This document shows, piece after piece, positions 1 to 10,059 of a stretch of DNA of 64,000 bases (its first letter is position 1; each line of letters opens with the position of its first letter). The position numbers were made by a program, and so were the translations under genes. Source of the DNA: Blasia pusilla. Taxonomy: Eukaryota > Marchantiophyta > Marchantiopsida > Blasiales. The DNA lies in assembly GCA_050084515.1 (NCBI GenBank), contig CM114274.1, positions 3,906,001 to 3,970,000 on the forward strand, in the 5' to 3' direction. Under the pieces are notes generated by a model, which saw only the letters and a list, made by a program, of their open reading frames with translations, made no database searches and was not told where the DNA came from.

Positions 1-315
1 TGAAATTGCTACTGTGGGAGCTCAAAATGTGAGAATCAAGCGATTTGGTATGCGTTGGAAAGTTCTCAATAAGCTCTACGAGATCCTTACAACCAGCCTC
101 CGGCATCAATTTTCCAGATGTGGATCCAGATGGCTAAGTCAACCAGAGAAAGCCCTAAAAAATGCCTCCTACGTTTTATCATCGTCAAAGCTCCATCTGA
201 ACTCTGCACCGATTAAGCTCTGATTTAAATTTCCTTCCCCCAAACTGAAATTGTGCCTTCTCTTGCCTCCCTTCTCTCCTCAAACACCAAGAATTTCAAG
301 TGATGTTCTCCTATC
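1..315 (-). mobile_element. Start of interior of leftward copia-type element
   Basis: This is the leader next to the primer binding site. On the minus strand I see only short reading frames with stops and no recognisable gag. The element may be non-autonomous, or its gag may start beyond the window edge. Confidence 0.45.
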
Positions 316-327
316 GCTCTGATACCA
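316..327 (-). other. tRNA-iMet primer binding site
   Basis: The minus strand reads TGGTATCAGAGC directly after the LTR end. This is the usual primer binding site of plant copia elements, complementary to the 3' end of initiator tRNA-Met. It fixes the LTR boundary and shows the element reads leftward. Confidence 0.8.
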
Positions 328-621
328 TGTAGAAAATTGCTAAAGAAGCGTAACTGGTGGGAAATGGCTCTCATATACCATCATGGAGAATGAAATTTTG
401 CAATAAGAGAATGAGTGGAGGCTAGTCCCCTTCTCAATTATATAAGGTATGTAAAAAAAACCCTAACCCTAATCTTAACCATAGTCTCAAGTTAGACTAA
501 TTGTGATTAATTAATCCTAGTTAAGATAATCGTGCTTAATTGACTAACCAAGATTAAGCTTCCCTACTTTTTCTGAGTACCAAAGTAGCAGTTCAGGTAT
601 CTCATGAGCTTGACTTTAACA
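328..621 (-). repeat. Ty1/copia-type 5' LTR, minus strand
   Basis: Read on the minus strand, this 294-bp block starts TGTTAAAGTC and ends TTTTCTACA, so it has the TG...CA ends of an LTR. It is followed at once by a 12-base match to the plant initiator-tRNA-Met primer site (316-327). A TATATAA box lies near 452-460 in the minus orientation. A short AAACCCTAACCCTAA stretch (telo-box like) sits near 460-474. Only this LTR is in the window; the element's interior runs left past position 1. I infer a copia-type or short non-autonomous element inserted just beyond the 3' end of the gypsy element. Confidence 0.75.
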
Positions 622-794
622 CAATTTTGAATAGTTGGTGGTTCGGTTCCTCTAACTCCAGATAGCCATCTATACCTACCTACCATGACGTACATCTCTC
701 AGACGCTAAGAACAAAAAGGTCGGGTGCTTATGTGGCCCCATCGTTAGTTTCCTTCCTGTCATCCATGTCACAAACACAAGTCAAAATCTAGAA

Positions 795-1064
795 CTACCT
801 ACTCTATGTAGATCTGGGACACATCCATTGTCTCTGAGGAACGCTAGTGATAGGTGGCCTCAAACATGCAATATGTCATCCTCTCGAACATCCATCACAA
901 ACTAGCATAGTGGCCGCGCCACGGGCGGAACCACACAACATACATCGTAAGTCTGCAAGAACTATCACTAAGCTTGGATCCAAAATACCGTCAATGTTAG
1001 GAAGGTGACATGGCGCAAAGTTACGCACATGGTCCTTCCAAAAAATACCATCACATCCCTCCAA
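795..1064 (-). pseudogene. PHD finger at the C-terminus of the gypsy polyprotein
   Basis: The minus strand encodes a Cys4-His-Cys3 pattern: CMLC, then ATMLVCDGC, then H-x2-C, then W-x-C. This is the spacing of a PHD finger, which in other proteins binds histone H3 tails. It sits where many plant gypsy integrases carry a chromodomain. The upstream residues WKDHVRNFAPCHLP join it to the integrase tail. A stop lies just before the His, where a Trp is expected (TGG to TGA), and the final Cys appears to be Ser. Both breaks would prevent function. The domain call is from the motif; the chromatin-targeting role is inferred. Confidence 0.65.
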
Positions 1065-2190
1065 TAAGAGAATACCAAATGGAAAAATCTAACGCACTCT
1101 CTCGATGGTGCGCCCTACAGTCACATCCAACGTCGTGGATGCTTTCTGGTGCAAGTAGACATAGTCTCCTTGATGAAACCTCCAGATAGTAGGTCGATAA
1201 CCACCTCCTCGAATAGTCGCATATCTCAACGTATCTCAATGCTGCACAATCGCCAAGTTTTCAAATGCCATGGGCATCACTCTCCAAACCAACTCGGGTC
1301 GCATCCATACATCAAGGCCATCAAGGATCAACATCTCAACGAATGGCTGCATGTAAATCTGGCTCTCGGCCATAAACTAGCAAGTATGGTGAGAAAGACG
1401 CTAAGGATGTTTGCATGCTAAATCTGTATCACATTGCCAACCAGGGTAACTAGAGGTGCCAATCTCTTAGGTGACCTCTCTTCAAGCCATACTTGCGTAA
1501 TCCTCTCTTCACTAGCTGTACAATCCTCTCCGCTAGTCTATCCGCCTCATGATGATCTTGCGAAGTGGTACGGTGGTCGATCAATGCCTAATCACACAAG
1601 GCCTAAAACTCCCCGTGAAACTATGTTCCTTGGTGTGTCAACACCTCAACTGGTGCGCCATAATGACTAAGTACTCAATCTAGGAAGGCATACGCTACTC
1701 CCTCACTCACTTTGTCAGGAAATGCAACCAATTATATCCACTCCAAGTAGTGCTCGGCCATGACCAACACATAACGACTATGGCACTCCATTAAAGGTTA
1801 AGGTCCTGCAAAAATCTGAACTCCATCTATAACCTAAAACCATGATCGAAAGTGGATGCAACTATGGAGTTGGACCAATGAACGATGCTGAGATCCTATC
1901 ACACACCATGAATTTGGCAACAAACAGTTGAACATCAATCTGCATGCCTCGCCACCAATACTGCATCTGGAGCAAGCTATATGTCCGCATCACTCCAAAA
2001 TGACCCAACTTCTCGTGGGCATGACACACCAAAGGTGCTCTTTGTGAGGAATGAGACACTACACGTACTCTACCATCCTGCCAAACTTGCAATAGATGTG
2101 ACTTCTGCCAGCGGAACCGTCTAGCTCGCTGTAGGATGCGATCTTGCTCTCTCGTACCCGCGGTGCTCACAACGTTGCCAGTATGCTCTC
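1065..2190 (-). pseudogene. Ty3/gypsy integrase, decayed
   Basis: On the minus strand at 1862-2190 the frame reads the zinc-binding N-terminus of a gypsy integrase: H-x3-KLGHFG, then YSLLQMQYWWRGM, then a second pair where FMVC is present. The first Cys of that pair is Phe, so zinc binding is compromised. Further left, frames drift, but residues resembling the integrase core start (LGYRWSSDF, then VGHG) and a C-terminal strand region near 1051-1239 (RYVEI, LDFSIWYS) remain. Stops are frequent. The adjacent PHD finger is in line with this tail. Confidence 0.7.
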
Positions 2191-2723
2191 GTACAGTAAA
2201 ATCATCCGCTATGTAAACTCCTCTATCATTCAGTGTTAGAGAGAGTTTTATTAGTATCAAGTAAATTAGCCTAGGAAAATGAAATTCCCATGTTTAAACC
2301 TCTTTAGGATGACTCATTTGCGCGGGCCCAACTTTAGGAAAAGAGATAATAAATAAAAGATGAGATTAGAAAAGTAAAGTACTGGGGTTGGTGCTTTAAT
2401 AAAATAAAAGCAAAAGTAGTCTTTGTTGGTGGCTAGGGTTAGTGGGGTAGTTTGGAAGATATGAAGGGAGTAAATGACGATATTTTGGAAGAGATAAGAG
2501 GTAATCTACTTGTGTCAAAATGTGATTGGCTAAGCCTTGAGAGGAAGCCATATGACACAAGATAAGATTAGCCTTCTTCATAGAGTAATTTGATCTTGGT
2601 CTATTCTTCGAGAGTTTTCTAGAGTGTGGTATGTATGGAGATGAGAGACTTGTCAAGTAAGATGAGTTTAGTCATACTTGAAATAGTAGATGGTTTGGCT
2701 TGTTATTTTCCCAATGAGAGTGG
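2190..2723. repeat. Repeat X, copy 1, left part
   Basis: This stretch matches 22008-22678 nearly base for base, starting at AGTAAAATCATCCGCTATG. Relative to that copy it lacks roughly 175 bp around a TATA-box segment. It interrupts the gypsy reading frame and is itself cut by the copia element at 2724. Ends are approximate because homology fades through C/T and G/A differences. Confidence 0.8.
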
Positions 2724-3144
2724 TGTTGGATTCTCAAGATCCACTTCTCTGAGCACCATTAATCTGATCGGCCCCTTTGTATGAGGAGAAGCCTAGATTG
2801 ATGGTTCCGACTTAGACGTCAAATGAGTCATAGTAATATGACGTAGGTGGTTTTAGGAGTAGCGTTACTAGGATTATTTAACCCTATATTGTATCAGGGT
2901 GCGGGGCACTCTGATGCAATTTTTTTCTGTTAATAGAAACAAAGAAAAATAGGTACAAAACCCTAGTTTCTTGAATAGTGAAATAGTGGGGAGCCACAAT
3001 TATAGCGCATTCTCGTATGTCGAGTTATCTCCATGTTGAGGTTCCATCGAAGCTCTTCTGTGAGCGCACGGACGGACTAGGCCACTTTTTATTTCTAAGT
3101 TGTGTAAAGATTCCAATGATTTCGTCACTTTCTATTTTCTCACA
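2724..3144 (+). repeat. copia 5' LTR
   Basis: It starts TGTTGGATTC and ends TTCTCACA. It matches the LTR at 7105-7494 throughout, apart from a segment of about 30 bp (near 2890-2918) missing from the 3' copy. AAACCCTAG telo-box-like motifs occur in both. Base differences between the LTRs are common, so the insertion is not recent. Confidence 0.9.
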
Positions 3145-3155
3145 TGGTATCAGAG
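3145..3155 (+). other. tRNA-iMet primer binding site of copia element
   Basis: TGGTATCAGAG abuts the 5' LTR end. This is the plant copia primer site complementary to initiator tRNA-Met. Confidence 0.9.
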
Positions 3156-3216
3156 AAATAGGTTTTCCAATATTTTATACCTGGCGATCCAATGTGTTTG
3201 AACAAAATCTTGAGAG

Positions 3217-3992
3217 ATGGCTACTTCTGTGTGATGCCCTCCTTCGCTGGGTAAAGGGAAGTTAGATGGGTCTAACTATATATTATGGACGTTCAAAATG
3301 AGAATTTTCCTCGAATAATTTGAGATCTGGGAGATGGCCAAGGGGTTGATTCGAATCCACAAGCTACTTTGAGTTCTGCATGTTCATCTTCATCTGGTGA
3401 TATCGATCCTGTTGTATTGCTAGCATGGAAACACATAAATGCTGATGCTCTATATGCAATTTTCACAAATGTAACTAATTCTATCATGACTCTCATTCAA
3501 CATACGACCACTGCTGCTGAGCGTGGAACATTCTGAAGAATCAGTATGAAACGAGGAATGAGACTCGGATTCAGAATCTCGAGAATCAACTTACATCTGA
3601 GACATCTTTTGAAGGAGAAAAATCTTCAAGATCAGATGGCATCTGTAGGAATTTCAAAGTCTAGCGAAGATTTGGCACGTTGGTGCATAAGGATTTTGCC
3701 TCCAAGGTATGACAGTTTGGTCACTGCATTGAATACTCAAATTAGACCCACACCACTTACTTTTGAACAATTTAGTGCAATGTTGGTAGAAGAGGAAACG
3801 CGCTTCAAAGCAAGAGAGGGAAGTGATGCAACATTTACTACCAACATATAAAGAGGTAGAAATCAAGATTACAGTTCAAATGTCAAGAAGAAATTTCCAA
3901 GGAAAACCTTCAAATCCTTTTATTGTGGTAAGCTAGGTCATCTTATCAAAGATTGTAGAAGAGGATTCAATATGAGAAGAACGGTTGTTTAA
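3217..3992 (+). pseudogene. copia gag, decayed
   Basis: The frame starts MATSV and is stopped at once by TGA, then shows gag-like residues (LDGSNYI, then WTFKMRIFLE) in shifting frames. At 3546-3851 the second half is open with the typical LARWCIRILPPRYDSLV and LTFEQFSAMLVEEE motifs of copia gag. A zinc knuckle follows near 3900-3960, reading FYCGKLGHLIKDC, but its first Cys is Ser. A TAA at 3849 separates it from the capsid part. It would have formed the virus-like particle and bound RNA. Confidence 0.8.
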
Positions 3993-4079
3993 GATCTAAG
4001 AAGGAGTCTGGAAATTCTGTAGAACGAGGAGAATATGAAGTAGATGCTTGGGTAGCAATTGAAGAGTTTTGCACACAGG

Positions 4080-5676
4080 AAAAACATTCCACTAAGTCAA
4101 AGAGTGAAGATGCATGAGTGCTCGATAGTGGAGCATCTAGGCATATGACCAATCATAAGGATTGATATAGCTCCTTACAGCCTCTACAAGAGCCCATCGT
4201 TATTACTGTTGGAAATAATGCAAAGTGCTCTATAGAAGGGAAAGGCACAATTTCTTTAGTCTTACAAAAAGGAGATGAAAAAAAGTTAACTGATATACTA
4301 TACGTACCAGAGTTGAAGCGAAATTTGATATCAGTAGCAGTATTATGTGATCTTGACCTAGAAGTTCGTTTGAAGAAAATTGGAGCAATCATTGAGGATG
4401 CCAATGGGAAAGCAGTGGGTGAAGGTATACGACGTGAAAATATCTACGAGTTGTATGCTTTCACGACAAGCGTAGGTAGATATCTTAGTAGTAGTAAGTT
4501 GTGGTATGAAAGATTTGGTCACCTAAGCTTTCCCTTACTAAGTCAGATGCAGAAATGTGGCATGGTTGTTGATTTACCAACAATTTCTGGAGTGTCGGAT
4601 ACATGTGAAGCTTGTATGATGGACAAGCAACACGGAAAACCATTTCCACAAGAGTCCAGCAATAGAGCAAATGCTCCTCTAGAGCTGATTCATGCTGACC
4701 TCTGTGGTAAAATTAGAACAATGGCATTAGGTGGTTCTTCCTACTTATTTTTAGTTGTCGACGATTATAGTAGGAAGATGTGGATGTATTTCCTTCGTGA
4801 TAAGGCAAGTGCTTTTGGAAAATTTAAAGTATGGCACAAGCTGGTTGAGAATGAGACAGGAAAGAAGGTACAGAAGCTTCGCACCGATCGAGGAGGAGAA
4901 TTCTTATAAACAGAATTCAACAAACATTTGGGGGAGCATGGAATCAAGCGACAGTTAACCACGACACATACACCACAACAAAATGGAGTTGTTGAGTGTC
5001 GAAACCGTACAGTGGTAGAGATGGCAAGATGTATGATGAAAGCAAAAGGTTTGACACAAGGATTTTGGGCTAAAGCTGTTAATACTGCCGTTTACATTCT
5101 AAATAGAAAATACGCACCAAGTCAATGCAAGGCATGACTCCTCATCAATCGTACTTACGTAAGGTACCATCAGTCCAACATTTCAGGACTTTTGGTAGTG
5201 AGTGTTTTGTACATATTCCTAAAGCATCCACGACCAAGTTGGAGTCCAAAAGCATGAAGTGCATCTTTATGGGATATAGTGATGAGTCTAAAGCTTATCG
5301 CCTATGGTATCCTGAGGCAAAGAAGATGCTTGTGAGTAGTGATGTGGTGTTCCAGGAACTGCCTTGTCAAGTGGCGGATATCAATGGTCCATCCACATTA
5401 TCATCAAATGAAGAGATAACCCACTAGAGCACACCACCAATGTTTACACCAAATCATCAAGAAGAAGAATTTGGTGATAATTACAAAGAGCAGCCTTCTC
5501 TTCCACTACAGTCGTCATACCCTAAGTGGATAAAGCAACTCTTGGATAGTAAGGATCCACCAACAACTGATAAAGTTGTTACACATCCAAGGAGATCCAA
5601 GAGACTAGAGGAGCAGAATAGAGCTTCCGCAGATCTCGTCAACATGGCCTTGAGAAGCCAAAGGATAGGAAGATAA
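4080..5676 (+). pseudogene. copia protease and integrase, decayed
   Basis: The aspartic protease active site DSGAS is at 4124-4138. The frame 4313-4909 carries the integrase zinc domain, where LWYERFGHL shows Tyr in place of the first zinc His, then CEACMMDKQHGKPF. The catalytic core follows: HADLCG, VVDDYSRK, RTDRGGEF and, after a TAA at 4907, NGVVE. The D,D,E residues are therefore present but split by a stop. A frameshift near 5125 leads to the integrase tail (TFGSECFVHIP, CIFMGYSDESKAYRLW), which is conserved in copia elements. A linker of low conservation runs to 5676. Confidence 0.88.
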
Positions 5677-7076
5677 TATGCACCAAGTGGGTGTACAAGA
5701 TCAAGTACAAGTGGGACGGTACATTGGATAAATTCAAAGCGAGGTTGGTTGCACAAGGATGCTTACAAATCAAAGGTTTTGACTACTATGAGACTTTTGC
5801 TCCTATTGCAAGGATGAAAACCATTCGAATTGTTCTAGCGGTTGTAGGAACAAGACGTTGGCCTGTATACCAATACGATGTGAAGTCTGCCTTTCTGAAT
5901 GGGAGTCTCAAGGAGGAGGTGTATATATATCTCAACCACTAGGTTTTGAGACACCCGGATCAGAAGAGAAAGTGTGTTTACTTCATCGAGGATTGTATGG
6001 GTTGAAGCAAGCCCCCCAAGGGTATGGTATCAACAAATAGATACATTCTTCCGAGAGAAGGGTCTCATCAAAAGTCCATTAGAAGCAAATTTGTATGTGT
6101 TTTGCGAAGATGGGATATATATGTTGATAGTCTTGTATGTGAATGATCTGATCATCACAGGAGACCACAGTAAGAAAATAGAGGAAATGAAGGGAGTGTT
6201 GAAATTAGAGTTTGAAATGTCACATTTAGGTCTTTTGCATTACTTTATAGCGTTGGAGATTTGGCAATAGTCAGATTCTATTTTTCTCTCTCAGCAAAAG
6301 TATGTTCGAGAAATTTTGAAGGCATTCGGATGACCGGGTGTAAGGCACTCGTCTCGCCAATGGAGGTAGAGTTGAAACTCTCGATGGAGGATGTTTCACC
6401 ATTGGTAGATGAAAAGTTGTACAGAAAGCTTGTAGGCAGTTTGACATTTTTGTGTAACACTAGACCATATATTAGCTTCATTGTGGGAATGTTGAGTAGG
6501 TTTTCAACTAAGGCTCGTGATAACCATTGGAAGGCAGGGATGTGTGTGTTTAAGTACATCAAAGGCACTATCGAGTACGGCATCACCTATGGAGCAGGGA
6601 CGGAAATGACAGGTTTTTGTGACTTGGATTGGGCAAGAGATTCAGATTCTCGAAGATCAGTTTTGGGTTATTTCTTCTTGGTAGGATCAGGTGTGGTGTC
6701 ATGGGTCAGCAAGATGCAACCTCCAGTGGCTCTTTCTTCTACCGAGGCAGAGTACAAGGCGGCTTGTTATACTTCTTGTGAAGCAGTATAGCTGAGATGG
6801 ATATTGGAGGATATAGGAGAAGCACCAGAAAGTGTTACTGTAATGTGTTGTGACAATGAGAGTTGCATTGCCATAGCACATAATCTTGTGTTTCATGCTC
6901 ATACAAAGCACATAGAGATCCAGTATCATTTTGTTCGTGAATTGATCAAGAGAGAGGTTTTGAAGTTAGTCTATTGTCCAACAGAGGATAACCGTGCAGA
7001 CATCTTCACGAAAGCTTTGAGCGGAGATCAGCTTCACCGACATCTGAAGGGTCTTGGCATAGGTCCAAGACAGTAG
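5677..7076 (+). pseudogene. copia reverse transcriptase and RNase H, decayed
   Basis: RT begins at KWVYKIKYKWDG and continues with ARLVAQG, FDYYETFAPIARM and YDVKSAFLNG. Near 5925 a TATATATAT run marks a frameshift. GLYGLKQAP follows, then a second frameshift. The polymerase box reads YVND at 6136-6147 instead of YVDD, so a catalytic Asp is lost. The RNase H part has GFCDLDWA, RRSVLGYFF and the ALSSTEAEY motif. It ends with NRADIFTKAL before the stop at 7076. An extra TAG lies at 6789. The order and motifs are unmistakable for copia. Confidence 0.92.
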
Positions 7077-7094
7077 TCCACATGAGAGTGGATA

Positions 7095-7104
7095 TTGAAG
7101 GGGA
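7095..7104 (+). other. Polypurine tract of copia element
   Basis: A purine run (TTGAAGGGGA) lies directly against the start of the 3' LTR, where plus-strand DNA synthesis would prime. Confidence 0.85.
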
Positions 7105-7494
7105 TGTTTGATTCTCAACATCCACTTCTTTGAGCACCATTAATCTGATCGGCCCCCTTGTATGAGGAGAAGCCTAGATTGAGGTTCCGACTTAGAGGAC
7201 GGAGGAGTCATAGTAATATGACGTAGATGGTTTTAGGAGCAGCGTTACTAAGATTAGATAATATGGCAAAAATTTTCTATTAATAAAAACAAAGAAAATA
7301 ATATAAAAAACCCTAGTGTCACGAGTACTAAAATAGTCAGGAGCCACAGCGGTACCGTATTCTCGTATGTCAAATTATCTCCATATTCAGGTTCCATCAA
7401 AGCTCTTCTGTGAGTGCACGGACGGACTAGGCCACTTTGTATCTCTAAGTTTTATAAAGATTCCTGTGATTTCATCACTTTCTGTTTTCTCACA
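7105..7494 (+). repeat. copia 3' LTR
   Basis: It starts TGTTTGATTC and ends TTCTCACA, matching the 5' LTR. It lacks about 30 bp that the 5' LTR has, and instead reads GGCAAAAATTTTCTATTAAT at that point. The truncated LTR at 14638-14867 starts at exactly this sequence. Confidence 0.9.
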
Positions 7495-8090
7495 AGCGGA
7501 TTAATCTTCTTGGGAGAGCAACTCCGCCAGATCCCATTCTAGAGAGAGTAGAGGATGTTTGTCAAGTATGGATAGATGTGAAGCACGCGTTGTGCCGGAT
7601 TTTCCTTTCCTTAACCCGTACCTCATCTTTGTAGATAGGCACTAGTTTACTCGCTATCTAGTTTATCACTTTGGGAATAGGTTCAAGAACCAAGTTATAC
7701 AATCTCCAACTCCGGTGATTCTTCCTATAGTCACGTACGGAAGGACATGGGATTGCACTTTGTATGTTCTTTTATAGCTATCGATGGATATCAATAGGCC
7801 TGCAGGAGTAGGATTTAACACGAGTTGTTCTATTTTTCTTGTATACAAACGTAAAATAGTTTACGAGGATTTCATAGTTAGGAATTTCGGGGTTTTATGT
7901 TATGAAGAAGTGATCGCCTTGGCACTACCATTCGTCATTCCTGTTGTGAGAGAATGGAGAGTTTACATAATAATTCTGTATTGAAAAAGGAGAAATTCTT
8001 ATAGAGTTCGACTTGCATCAACCATGTCTGCTACAGCTAGAAGGTCCGCCCTTACTCGAAGAAAGACTCTCGACACGATAACGTAGGTAC
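7495..8090. repeat. Repeat X, copy 1, right part
   Basis: This continues repeat X after the copia insertion and matches 22674-23277. It ends near ACGTAGGTACTCC, where gypsy minus-strand homology resumes. GTAC occurs at both the left (about 2190) and right X junctions, a possible target duplication. Confidence 0.8.
7784..7984 (+). CDS. Conserved unknown ORF in repeat X, copy 1
   Basis: A 66-codon frame starts MDINRPAGVGFNT and ends VVREWRVYIIILY. The same peptide, with about 85 percent identity by eye, is encoded in the second X copy at 22973-23173. In both copies a TAG stands three codons before the ATG, and upstream of it the same frame has further matching residues (SLTPVILPIVTYG in copy 2, also recognisable in copy 1). 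I do not recognise the protein. Conservation may reflect common descent only. Confidence 0.35.
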   Translation: MDINRPAGVGFNTSCSIFLVYKRKIVYEDFIVRNFGVLCYEEVIALALPFVIPVVREWRVYIIILY

Positions 8091-8660
8091 TCCAAGACTA
8101 CTCTATCGTCGTGAATATCTCGGCCATCTGTCATGTCCTCATCGGCCTCTGGATCTAAGGACTCTCCATCAGACCTTGCCATTGAATACTCAACTCTCTC
8201 GCTCTCCATAGCCAATTAGCCCAAATATGCTGACGCGTGCCATCCTGGCACCAACTCCTTATCATTCTCTCCATGCCAACAAGGTCCAGTCGCATCTTGC
8301 TGATTGGGGCATGGGCTACGTCTCAAACCATCTGCATATTGGTTAAGCTTCCCAGGTCAATGTACCACCTAAAAATTATACTCCTGCAATAATAGAGCCC
8401 ATCTTGCAGGTTTCCTTATAAGCTTCTCCGACTCCATCAATCACTTAAGTGGTTGATGACGAGTAATAATGGTAAAGGGGTTGCCGAATAAATAACACGT
8501 GAAATGTGGGATAGCCCACAATACAGCCAAGCACTCACTCTCATACGGACTAAACTTTGCCTCTAGAGCGTTGTTCGAGGCACTAGCGTAAGCCACCAAG
8601 AACTCTCTACCCTCATCGTAATATTGGGTGAGCGCGGCTCCAAGCCTCAACATGCTTCAA
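8090..8660 (-). pseudogene. Ty3/gypsy RNase H and connector, decayed
   Basis: At 8441-8653 the minus strand reads a gypsy RNase H: LGAALTQYYDEGREFLVAYAS, then YESECLAVLWAI, then CYLFGNPFTIITRHQPLK. After a TAA the same frame continues LMESEKLIRKPARWALLLQEY and a degraded ADGLRRSP, as gypsy elements do before integrase. The frame at 8018-8215 extends the connector (VVLEYL) up to the repeat X junction. The expected TDHQPLK reads TRHQPLK, so an acidic residue is lost. Confidence 0.85.
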
Positions 8661-9490
8661 TTTGTATGCAATTGGAAAGGACGCCCTTGATCGGTCTCCT
8701 CAATATGGGAGCGGACGTCAATCTATCCTTGAGCACTTGAAATGGTCTCTCGTGCTCATCCCCACAGTGCCAGTCCTAATCCACCTTGGTAAGCAAGGTT
8801 AGCGACTTCGCAATCAAACTAAAACCCTTGACGTTCTGTCGATATAAGTTCTCCAATCCAATGAATGCACGAACTCGACTCACATTTGTAGGGCGTGGAG
8901 AGCGTGAAATAGCCTCTTCCTTTGTCTGTTGCACACCAAGGCCACATGGATATATGGTATGACCTAGGTTCTCAATCTGGTCATAGAAAAAACTTGCACT
9001 TGCGTGGATGTAGCTTCAGCCCATATAACTGCAATCGTCAAAATACCTCCTTTAGGTGACACTCATGCTCCTCAACCGTGGTGCTAAAGACTACAATGTC
9101 ATCAATATAATACCTAGCTAAATCCACACTTGCCAAGATCCTATCCATGACCCTCTGAAACTCATCCAGGGCGTTCTTTAATCCAAATGGTAAGAATCGT
9201 CACTAGTACAAGCAATCCTTCCCATGAGGATCGATGCCCCAAAATATCATCTTTTTCCTGTCCTCCAATCTAATAGGCATCTGATGGTATCCGACTCGAA
9301 GATGTAACAAACTGAAGACCTTTGCATGCCCAATAGCATCAAAGATCTCCTCAGGGGTGGGCATGGCATACCTATCCAACTTCGTCTGTCTATTGATAGG
9401 TCGATAATCTCCACATATCCGCCTATCCGTGCAGTTGCCATGCACTCTTGGCGGGCATGATAGTGGCAAATGCATACTCTCCACGCAACA
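8661..9490 (-). pseudogene. Ty3/gypsy reverse transcriptase, decayed
   Basis: The minus strand reads GDYRPINRQTKLDRYAMPTP, EEIFDAIGHAKVFS and then GYHQMPIRLEDR, all typical of gypsy RT. The motif A position reads LLHLRVGYHQ, with His where the catalytic Asp (LDL) should be. The YIDD box is intact at 9098-9109. Further on, HLKEVF, GLKLHP, FFYDQIENLGH and RVRAFIGL match the RT thumb and connection. Several stops interrupt the frame. Confidence 0.88.
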
Positions 9491-10059
9491 TCCTCACTAA
9501 TCCTACTCCAACCAAGTCATGGCTCCTAATCTGAATCAAAGCCCTCTCCATGTCACTGTACGTGTAGGGTCATCGAAAGATCGGCGTGTCGCTGAACAAC
9601 TTGATGCGGATCCGTGGACCCTTTTGTGTACCAAAATTATGCATGCTAAATGCAAAACAACCCCTATGATGTATCCAACGCCGCTCTCCTCCTCTCAAGT
9701 AAGGAACTAATGTATCCAACGTCGCTCTCCTCCTGTCAACTTAGGATCCATATTTGGCTCCCAACTCTCCATCGTGACTATAGTAGGACTCTCCGGCGTG
9801 GGTGTAGATGATTTATATGGTGCAACCCCGTCTCAAACAATAGAACTTGACTGCTCCCCTACATCCAACTGCAAAATGTGATCTCCTCCATGTGCAATAC
9901 CTGGAACCACGCTTGATGCTGTGCCTGCCATCTCTCGGCGTACGTGAAAGATATCCCAAGAAGTCCAAGGGTGTCTCTTCCGATCACACTTGGTGTGTCG
10001 ATCTCCTCGAGTCTCGGCCCCAGCCATTGCCTCAACCGTCTCGATAGGCATGGGGCTCA
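9491..10059 (-). pseudogene. gypsy polyprotein linker between MTase-like domain and RT
   Basis: This stretch separates two recognised domains of the same element. The minus-strand frame 9833-10063 is open for 76 codons (PIETVEAMAGAETRGD, later VVPGIAHGGDHILQLD) but matches nothing I know. A protease of the DTGA type would be expected here and was not found. A tandem-like duplication of TATCCAACG...CTCTCCTCCT occurs near 9668-9735. Confidence 0.4.

Larger units (their letters stand above)
2724..7494 (+). mobile_element. Ty1/copia element, near full length, inactive
   Basis: The 4,771-bp element has two LTRs (2724-3144, 7105-7494), a tRNA-iMet primer site, gag, protease, integrase, RT, RNase H in copia order, and a polypurine tract. 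It is flanked by a 5-bp target duplication with one mismatch: AGTGG at 2719-2723 and AGCGG at 7495-7499. The uninterrupted target is visible in the second copy of repeat X at 22674-22678. Stops, frameshifts and lost catalytic residues are spread through the genes. The insertion is younger than X, which is younger than the gypsy element. Confidence 0.92.

Noticed and set aside
14-223. A 69-codon plus-strand ORF at the window start
   Set aside because: It is antisense to the leader of the leftward copia-type element and has no motif.
459-474. AAAACCCTAACCCTAA as an interstitial telomere
   Set aside because: Only two units, inside a copia LTR, and not the plant CCCTAAA register. It is at most a telo-box-like promoter motif.
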